Shown: positions 8,183-14,444 of the stretch, in pieces
Layout: every line of letters begins with the position of its first letter
How positions within the stretch are numbered: position 1 is the first letter of the stretch
Assembly (NCBI GenBank): GCA_037178675.1
Contig: JAYMGJ010000538.1
Span: 1 to 14,444, forward strand
Direction of reading: 5' to 3'
Origin: Scleroderma bovista
Lineage: Eukaryota; Basidiomycota; Agaricomycetes; Boletales; Sclerodermataceae
DNA length: 14,444 nt
Made by a program: the position numbers and the translations under genes
The notes under the pieces: model-generated
Databases searched by the model: none
What the model was told of the DNA's origin: nothing
What the model saw: only the letters and a program-made list of their open reading frames with translations

Positions 8183-9290
8183 ACAAGCCGAAATCCAACA
8201 GATTTGATGGCGAGAGCCGAAGGCTCGCAATAGCGAGCACAAATGGCCTCAGCCACGTCACCATTGATGGGATATACCTAAACGCTGAAGAAATGAGAGG
8301 GTTAGCATGCAGGACAGGCCAACAATCCGTCAAAAGATGCTCAAACTCACCTGGAGGCTTGAGCACACCAACAAGTGCCATGGAGGGCTCTGATGAGCTC
8401 ACTGCTCAAGCACCTGGGTGGAGACATCGAAAGGAAGCTGTAAAAGGGTCGGTCAATGCATCCGTTCCATCCGATTGAACACAATCGCATCACCAAGGCG
8501 ACTTGACCCCCGAATTTGAATTTGGAGGGGAGAGAATCGAAACAGACGTCAGAAGCGAAGAAAAGTGGATGAACAGTGATGGACTTACCTATCAAAGGGT
8601 CCCGAGCCAACTGCTCAATGTGCTGACTTGAAATGGACAGCTGGAGGGCAACAATGAGCACCAAGGGCCCTGATGGGCTCACCGCTCGAGTTCCTGGGCT
8701 GAAACAGCAAGAAGACGCTGTAAACGATTTAGTAAAACCATCTGTCGCATCCAATCGAGACAGATTGCACCAGCAAGGTGACTCAACCCCCAAATTCAAA
8801 TCTGGAGGCGAGACGATCAAAACGGAGGTTAGAAAGGACGAAAAGTGGATGAATAATGAGGGATGTACCTATCAAAGGGCCCCGTACCAACTGCTCAAGC
8901 TGCTGACTCGAAACACGCCTGCTACAGGCAAAAAGGCTGGCTTGAGGGCGCCAATGAGCACTGAGAGCTCTGATGGGCCTACCACCCAAGCTCCTGTGTT
9001 GAGACGACAAGGAGAACCTGTAAACGGGTCAGCAAACCCATCCGTTCCATCTGATCGTGCCAGATTGCGCCATCAAGGCGACCTGACCCCCAAACTCGAG
9101 TTTGGAGGTGAAGGGATTGAAATGGACGTCAGAAGCAATGAAAAGCAGACAAATAGAGACGGACATACCTCCCAAAGGGTCCAGAACTGACCGCTCGATC
9201 TGCCAACTCGAATTGCACCTCCTATAGGCCAAACAGACGACTTGAGGGGGCCAACTTGCACCCAAAGCAGGGATCTGCACTGCAATGAGC
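8180..9290 (+). repeat. Tandem array of 280-300-bp units inside the LTR element
   Basis: The landmark TGATG(A/G)GCTC or a variant lies at 8391, 8671 and 8971. A second landmark, ACCT(A/C)(T/C)CAAAGGG, lies at 8587, 8867 and 9167. Both give intervals of 280 and 300 bp. A diverged partial unit precedes (8180-8370) and another follows (9180-9290). One plus frame reads through two units (8633-9190), giving about 100-residue repeats; in the first unit two positions that are CGA elsewhere read TGA. Minus-strand frames are open too (8347-8820, 8783-9010, 9029-9280). My hand count of differences between the last two units is roughly 17, 24 and 26 at codon positions one, two and three, so there is no clear sign of protein-level constraint. 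Confidence 0.8.
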
Positions 9291-9856
9291 TGGAGACCTG
9301 TAAAGATGGCTGTAAAAGAACTATAAAAGGAGGAAAAGGTCAGCTAAAGCAAACAGAATTGAGGACTTACCTTGCCCAGTCGAAACGGACCACAACAAAA
9401 GCTGTAGTGTTGACCGCAACAACGGACAAGCTGCAATGGAGTCAGGTGACCAAAATCCCATGGCACAACACAGCACAAAGGGACTCACCGTGCACTGCAA
9501 CGCATTCGACCGTCGCGACCTCTGGTCCATGGCCATATCTAATATATATATATATTTGCTTGTCCCTCTGCCCATCCGTTGGGAGGTACCAACAAACCGT
9601 CCGATCACAGCGTGATCAAGACGGACAACCCGCCAAGCGCCTCCATCACCAATCTTACTGCTACCAAAGTGGACACCACAACCAACGTGCACACCACCGC
9701 TTACCAAAGCACAGATGGCACTGCCACACACGCGAGTTTTGCAACGGACTCAAGCATCGCACATTGAGTAGGTGCATTATACCATTCATTTTCTATATCA
9801 TAGGTATGCAAACCTATACTATACCCTTTTACTAAGGACAACTTGTCGAGTGGGTG
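9291..9856 (+). other. Unassigned 3' internal region of the LTR element
   Basis: Plus-strand frames of 197 codons (9242-9835) and 62 codons (9579-9767) cross it, but neither shows integrase, RT or RNase H motifs. There is a TATATATATATAT run near 9541-9554. The short purine-rich run CGAGTGGGTG at 9847-9856, directly before the right LTR, is the best candidate polypurine tract, though it is a poor one. Confidence 0.4.
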
Positions 9857-10153
9857 TGTTGAAATTCCTACTCAGTCACTACCATTCTTTAGGACTTGTG
9901 TTAGTTTCCTTATTTATGCGTTGAGCATCCTTATGTAAGCACGGAGTATTTTCATCCACTCGAGGATTCCTTTTACCTCAGTGTTCCAAATGAGACACTG
10001 AGGTAAGACATCTAGTCACCACTTTCTTTTACTTAGTACTAACCTACTTATTAGTTTGCCTCTGAGTTAGGTTAGTTATCATACAGATAGTGTTCCGAAT
10101 GAGACACTGAGTTTGCCTCTGAGCTAGTTCCCTGCATGAGCCATCTAACAAAA
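9857..10153 (+). repeat. 3' LTR
   Basis: It has the same length and ends as the left LTR. The ten differences from it are all transitions. This copy keeps CG at 9919-9920, 9942-9943, 9961-9962 and 10096-10097, where the left copy has TG or CA. It carries the same stem-loop at 9976-10003. CCCAC follows at 10154-10158. Confidence 0.9.
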
Positions 10154-10158
10154 CCCAC
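10154..10158. repeat. Target-site duplication, right copy (CCCAC)
   Basis: It is identical to 6899-6903. Removing the element and one copy joins the two halves of the minus-strand gene in frame (HEHVG followed by SLTVIIEE). Confidence 0.75.
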
Positions 10159-10342
10159 ATGCTCATGGACATTGGCAAGCTCCTTCAGTGTGCTGGCATG
10201 CTCCCTCCTAACCAGAAACAGCTCTTCTTCAATGTGCTGAAAACACTCCATGTACGTCATGGAAGGGCTGTCACCATTGGTGGTGGTAAGTGGGTCGGGC
10301 GATGAAACACTCGGGGTACCCTAGGCCCGCTTGGGGAGCCAT
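10159..10342 (-). pseudogene. N-terminal coiled-coil part of the split gene
   Basis: The likely initiator is the ATG at 10340-10342 (CAT on the plus strand). The frame then needs one base removed from a run of four C, and has an in-frame TAG at about 10322, so the gene was probably already damaged apart from the insertion. After that it reads GTPSVSSPDPLTTTNGDSPS and then an amphipathic, charged segment with MTYMECFQHIEEELFLVRRE and STLKELANVHEHVG, a probable coiled coil. It joins the C-terminal part at 6452-6903. The family is not identified. A short Ser/Thr/Pro leader followed by a coiled coil and an S/P-rich tail suggests an uncharacterised fungal protein, possibly of a multicopy family. 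Confidence 0.5.
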
Positions 10343-10370
10343 GTTGGTGGATCTATAGTGGCGCTCAGGG

Positions 10371-10428
10371 TGGTGCTGGGTGGTGCTGGGTGGTGCTGGG
10401 TGGTGCTGGGTGGTGCTGGGTGGTGCTG
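10371..10428 (+). repeat. 10-bp minisatellite, six copies
   Basis: TGGTGCTGGG repeats without interruption from 10371, and the sixth unit ends as TGGTGCTG. It lies between two divergently oriented gene remnants, within what would be their shared upstream region. Confidence 0.95.
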
Positions 10429-10573
10429 AAACCGCTCTGGAAGTGTTCTGGAATTTTTGAGTTGGTCGGCAATGGCCTGTCGGAGTTACAAAAAGATGCC
10501 TCCCATCAGACCCCCTCGTCATTCAGCATGGCTGCAAGCCCTAGTCAAGCAGCCTCCTACTCAACTTACTGTC

Positions 10574-11113
10574 ATGTCGACCACCAGCAATGCCTCAAAA
10601 GCACCTCCAAAGTCAACAACAACCCCTCAGTCTTCTGGGGGGAGGGGAAATTTGCGTGGTAGGTCCAAAGGAAAAGGACACCAACAGTCCACATTCCCAC
10701 AATCTATTACATTTCAACCCATCCCACAACCCCCAGCTGCACCCCCTCCTGGCCAAGGAGTAACCTTGAAATCCCCTCCCAATATCTCCTGGGATGCAGA
10801 TCCCACCCACTCAGAGAAGCTTGTTGCTTGACTTGTATCTCACCCCGCTGATTGCCACATCCTTTTCCATGATCATGCAGGAAACTCAAGTGCTGCCCCC
10901 GCAATCTCCCCCAGCGATAAACCATCTGGGAGGAACAAGAAAGATGTGCAAGCTGCTATTGCTAAGCACATCTTCGAACACAATGTTGTGTATGCAGAGG
11001 TATATGGGTCACATCCTTCTCAACCTCCTTGGGCAATTGATTGGGAACGTAAGTGTCTCCCTGAGATGACCCTAGGCAAAACACCTAAGACCCAACTACA
11101 CGCAAGACTCTGA
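10574..11113 (+). pseudogene. Broken gene with a basic, proline-rich N-terminus
   Basis: From the ATG at 10574 the frame reads a Ser/Thr/Lys-rich start, a basic GRGNLRGRSKGKG segment, a proline-rich linker, and then SPPNISWDADPTHSEKLVA up to a TGA at 10829-10831. The same frame continues in protein-like sequence: LVSHPADCHILFHDHAG, DKPSGRNKKDVQAAIAKHIF, EHNVVYAEVYGSHP. The stop sits where a Trp codon (TGG to TGA) would fit. Its layout reminds me of a widespread family of uncharacterised basidiomycete proteins with a WDxDxxxTEKL-like start, but this is from memory and the family has no known function. After about 11030 the resemblance fades, near a GTAAGT donor-like site (11049-11054) and the probable edge of the gypsy LTR. 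The frame ends with TGA at 11111-11113. Confidence 0.5.
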
Positions 11114-11432
11114 GGAGGAATAGGACGCGAGGATCTAGAGCAATAACCCAAGATGAGCTTGAATGGGGAGCCTCTGGGTGCTGGATTGCACGGTATATAT
11201 ACTACTATACACGAGGGCTACGCGAGGCTATCCATGAGGCTACATGCAGGTAGAAGGCTATGTAATGACATCACTGTGGAGCTAAGGCTATGCATAATGA
11301 TGTCAAGGGTGGCAGCGTGTACAGCACGAGGTACAGGTCTAGACTAGGTAGATAAGATAGAGGCTGTACACTAAGATAAGATAAACACTATCTAATCGCA
11401 GATTAGATAAGATAAAAAGTTGGACCGTAACA
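11060..11432 (-). repeat. 3' LTR of the gypsy element (left boundary approximate)
   Basis: The start is precise: TGTTACGG on the minus strand (CCGTAACA at 11425-11432) directly follows the polypurine tract. Just inside the LTR are three AGATAAGAT(A/T) blocks (near 11350, 11374 and 11405) and a perfect inverted repeat TATCTAATC-GCA-GATTAGATA (11389-11409). A TATATATAC box (near 11193-11203) would place the transcription start near 11165. The inner AGGCTAT/AGGCTAC motif recurs about five times between 11215 and 11295. No terminal CA could be fixed; the end lies somewhere around 11050-11120. Confidence 0.65.
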
Positions 11433-11446
11433 CTACTCCCCCCTCA
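11433..11446 (-). promoter_or_regulatory. Polypurine tract
   Basis: TGAGGGGGGAGTAG on the minus strand lies directly before the LTR start. It is the expected primer for plus-strand cDNA synthesis. Its first three bases are also the stop codon of the polyprotein (11444-11446). Confidence 0.8.
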
Positions 11447-14444
11447 GGTGCAGGATTCCAGACTGCAGAACTGAGCGTCGCAAACCGTGAGGTTTTCGGG
11501 AACACGACTAAATAACGAATCAAAGTCCGTTTGGGTCATACGGAGTTTGCGAGGAGCAGAGGGGTTCTCTCGATAAAAGCGCTCGACTACCAGAGGAGAA
11601 TTCTTTAAATTCGACGAGGGTTCCCATGTTCTTTCGTGTTCTTCGTATCCTCTCCAGTGTACTAGATACTGGAGTTGCCTTTTATAAATACGAGACGCTA
11701 CAATATAGTCCACTTCATATTCTTCATCGCGTTCTTCAGAAACATGTATCGGACCGGGCCGAGACACGGGCTGACCAGGAAGAGGACCTAAATAAGGTTT
11801 AACTCGAGAAACATTCACAACCGGGTGAATCCGAAGAGTTTTCGGGAGCTTAAGCTCGACCGCATTCGGTGTTATACGAGTGACCTCATAGGGGCCGATC
11901 CACTTCTCTGTAAGCTTCTTAGAAGCACAATTTAACATACAAAGGTTGTCCGTAGAAAGCCAAACTTGTTGGCCTACAACATAGTCCGGGGCAGGATTTC
12001 TATGCTTATCCACCTGAAGTTTCATATTACGTTTTGCCTTCTCAGAAGACTCAACGACTTTATTAAATACGGCGGCAAAGTCTTTAGCTGCTGGGGCTAC
12101 TGTGTCGACCGGCTCAACACCCATACGTGGGGAATAACTCCGGGTAATTCCAAACGGTGAATCAGTGGTTACTTCCGAAACCGTGTTGTTCCAAACGAAT
12201 TGGGCAATTTTGATCCATTTGGCCCATTCACTCTAACGATCATTGACGTAGGTTCAGAGATACTGATTAATTTCGCGGTTCAACCGCTCTGTTTGACCAT
12301 CGGTTTGAGGGTGAAATGCCGTAGACATTTTCCTTTTAATGCCTAAGAGTCTATACAACTCCCCCAGGAAGTTGCTCGCAAAGACCGATCCGCGGTCTGA
12401 CACAACGGAGGACAGGAGTCCATGCTGACACCAGACATGATCTCTAAATAATTCCGCGGTTGACAAGGCGGTTTCCTCCTTAGTGCAGGGTACAAACACG
12501 ACCTCCTTGGAGAACCGATCAACCACGACTAATATATAATTGTAACCGAGGGATTCCGGCATCTCGGTAAAGTCCATAGTGACGTCAAGCCACGGGCCGC
12601 TGGGGGTAGGGAGAGGAACAAGACTTCCAGAAGTCTTTTGATTCGACACCTTGGACTGTTGGCACTTTTGACAGTGCTTTACGTAGGTTTGAATCTGCTC
12701 TTTCATCCCTTTCCAAGAATAATGCTTCCTGAGCGCGTTATACGTAGCTTTTACTCCTTTATGACCAGCAACCGGAGTATCGTGAAAATTCGTAATGAGC
12801 GACTGTCGCTCTTCGTAAGACTGATCAGTGACGTCGATCAGTTTAATAGATACCAGGTTCAACAGGACCTGGTCCTTGTTATCGTCGGAACTAGATACGT
12901 AATGGTCCGATCGCCTACTAAGCGGATCTGCAACGTGCATCTGGGTTCCCTTTTTATAGATAAGCGAATAGTTAAACCGCGTCATCCACATCTGCCAGCG
13001 CGCTTGGCGCTTAGACAAGTTCTGTGACTTGGTGAAGTACGTTAAATTATGATGGTCCGTGTAGATCTCAAAGGCATAAGGAGTGGCCTCGAGATAATGG
13101 CGCCAGGCCTCAGTTGCTTTTATAATGGCCAGCATCTCTTTATCGTGAATAGGATAATTCCGTTCTGGAGGTGTCATGGAATGTGACATGTACGCAACGG
13201 GTCTGAATTTGCCGTCTTCGCACTTCACGGATATCACTCCCCCGACGGCGAACTCAGACGCATCGGTTTCGAGGCGGAATTCGCGGTCTTGGTCGGGGTA
13301 CTGAAGTACTGGAGCACGAGTAAAGGCAGCTTTCAAAGCTTTAAACGCAGCGCGTTCCTTTTCTCCAAAGTTAAATACTGTATCTTTACACGTAAGGTCC
13401 GTCATGGGTCTAGCCATGATCGCATAATCTTTAATGAAACGTCTATAGAAATTGCCGAGACCTAAGAACGCGCGAACCTGCTTTACGTTCGTTGGCTCAG
13501 GCCATTTCAAAATAGCATTAACTTTCTCAGGATCCATCTTGATGCCCTCACGTGACACGATCATACCGAGGAAGTCGACTTCGGTGACTCTGAAGCGACA
13601 CTTCTCAGGTTTGACAAATAAATCGTTATCACGTAAACGTTTCAAAACTTCCAGCACGATTCTATCATGCTTCTCCTGATCGTCCGTATCCGTAAATATC
13701 ATAAGGTCATCGATATACACCACACAGACATCCAACATATTGTGGAAGATTTCATTCATCATCTTCTGGAATGTTGCAGGTGAATTACAGAGACCGAAAT
13801 ACATAACTAATGGCTCGAAAGCCCCTTTGTGCGTTACAAACGCAGCTTTCCACTCATCGCCTTCGCGAATCCTTACATTGTTGTAACCCCACCGAAGGTC
13901 CATTTTCGTGAAGAGTTTACAACCCTTAAGCTTGTCAACAAGCTGAGAGATAAGCGGGAGCGGATAGTTATTTTTAATCGTCCAGTCGTTTACATAACGG
14001 TAATCCTGTACCATGCGCTTCTTGCCGTCCTTTTTTGGCATAAAGAAGACCGGTGACATCTGCTGACTAATAGAAGGCCGAATATATCCTTTAGCTAGTT
14101 GATCATCAAGGAACGATTCGACTTCTTTTTGCTCATCAACAGAGAGCGGAATAAGTCTTCCCTTTTTGGGCGGGAAGTCTTCTTTTAGATCAATTCCATG
14201 ATCCCAAGGTTTTCTTAGCGGCATGCGCTCCGACGACTTTTTACTAAATACGTCTAAGAACTCCCAGTATTCTTTAGGTACCTGCTTCTGAGCTTCTTCT
14301 AGGGTCGACTCATCGATAGTGACCTTTGATTCATGAGCTTTCAAAGCTTGCACCCAAGTTTCCTGAGACTCATTCTCTCGTAATAACTTAGCAAAGCGTG
14401 TCTCTAAAAGTGACTTGCACTCTGGAGGACACCTTGTTAAATTA
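11444..14444 (-). pseudogene. pol: Gypsy-type pol polyprotein (RT, RNase H, integrase, chromodomain), two in-frame stops
   Basis: One frame runs 1000 codons from the window edge (14443) to TGA at 11444. Numbered from the edge, reverse transcriptase covers roughly 85-285 with YIDD at 243-246. RNase H has Asp 394 (LETDAS), Glu 436 and Asp 463. The integrase zinc finger is HDTPVAGH...HCQKC at about 554-594. The D,D-35-E core is Asp 624 (MDF), Asp 683 (SDRG) and Glu 719 (DGQTERLN), with exactly 35 residues between the last two. TGA at 12254-12256 and TAG at 12233-12235 then interrupt the frame. After them come WAKWIKIAQFVWNN, the GPY module (WIGPYEV near 11900) and a chromodomain (11590-11730: YEVDYIVASRI, YLVHWRGYEEHERTWEP). 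Catalytic residues are intact. Without readthrough the integrase C-terminus and chromodomain, which target heterochromatin in this family, would be missing. Confidence 0.9.

Larger units (their letters stand above)
6904..10153 (+). mobile_element. Non-autonomous Ty1/copia-type LTR retrotransposon
   Basis: A 3250-bp element has two 297-bp direct LTRs (6904-7200 and 9857-10153) and a CCCAC target duplication. Next to the left LTR is a primer site complementary to the tRNA-iMet anticodon arm. The internal part holds a decayed gag with a Ty1/copia-style zinc knuckle and the start of a protease, then a 280-300-bp tandem array, then about 560 bp of unassigned DNA. Integrase, reverse transcriptase and RNase H are not detectable, so movement would have needed enzymes from a relative. 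Assignment to Ty1/copia rests on the gag/protease motifs and the priming site. It sits inside, and opposite to, a minus-strand gene. Confidence 0.85.
11060..14444 (-). mobile_element. Ty3/gypsy chromovirus, 3' part (partial)
   Basis: On the minus strand the order is RT, RNase H, integrase, GPY module, chromodomain, stop, polypurine tract, 3' LTR. This is the arrangement of chromodomain-bearing Metaviridae, common in fungi. The gag, protease and 5' LTR lie beyond the right edge of the window, so target duplications and LTR divergence cannot be assessed here. Confidence 0.9.

Noticed and set aside
8347..9280. Minus-strand ORFs across the 300-bp array as a real repeat protein
   Set aside because: Plus and minus frames are both open, substitutions are not concentrated at third positions of the plus frame, and no domain is recognised on either strand.
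9242..9835. Plus ORF of 197 codons as a copia RT/RNase H remnant
   Set aside because: I looked for RT and RNase H C-terminal motifs and saw none; it includes a TATA microsatellite and array sequence.
1..14444. tRNA, rRNA, origins, riboswitches or bacterial operon signals
   Set aside because: No cloverleaf, rRNA core or Shine-Dalgarno-type context was seen; the only tRNA-related sequence is the complement of an anticodon arm at the primer site.

Overview
The window looks like a repeat-dense stretch of a fungal nuclear genome, most likely a basidiomycete. The evidence is a chromodomain-bearing Ty3/gypsy element, a decayed Ty1/copia-type element primed by a tRNA-iMet half-molecule, eukaryotic-style S/P-rich and coiled-coil gene remnants, TATA-like boxes and GTAAG donor-like motifs, and the absence of bacterial operon structure or ribosome binding sites. 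The taxonomic call is inference; no rRNA or tRNA gene is present to fix it. I see no intact cellular gene. Most open frames are by-products of tandem repeats.

Layout. 1-1115 is a degenerate satellite with about 60-bp subunits in a higher-order unit of about 300-317 bp. 1116-3700 is mostly non-coding: a low-confidence ORF (1275-1637, minus), an LTR-like fragment starting TGTTACG (1654), a GTAAG-rich stretch (2500-2760) and a long unidentified open frame (3078-3605, minus). 3738-3940 holds three consecutive imperfect hairpins. 3990-4800 is a minisatellite of about 50 bp whose units switch orientation, broken by an island of about 125 bp. 4930-5000 is a 32-bp tandem repeat. 5060-6345 is pyrimidine-rich DNA dense in ACTCCGG, with a 17-bp tandem repeat.

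6452-10342 is the most informative part. A minus-strand gene remnant (N-terminal coiled coil at 10159-10342, S/P-rich heptad-repeat tail at 6452-6898) is split by a 3.25-kb LTR retrotransposon (6904-10153). The element has two 297-bp LTRs, a CCCAC target duplication, a tRNA-iMet-type primer site, a decayed gag/protease frame, and a 280-300-bp tandem array where integrase and RT/RNase H would be expected. The two LTRs differ at ten sites, all transitions, mostly at former CpG. Divergent from the split gene, across a 10-bp minisatellite, is a second broken gene (10574-11113, plus).

11060-14444 (minus) is the 3' portion of a Ty3/gypsy chromovirus: RT, RNase H, integrase, GPY module and chromodomain, then the polypurine tract and 3' LTR. 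Its catalytic residues are intact but two in-frame stops, both explicable as C-to-T changes, cut the polyprotein just after the integrase core. The recurring C-to-T/G-to-A changes in both elements suggest cytosine methylation or RIP-like silencing of this locus.
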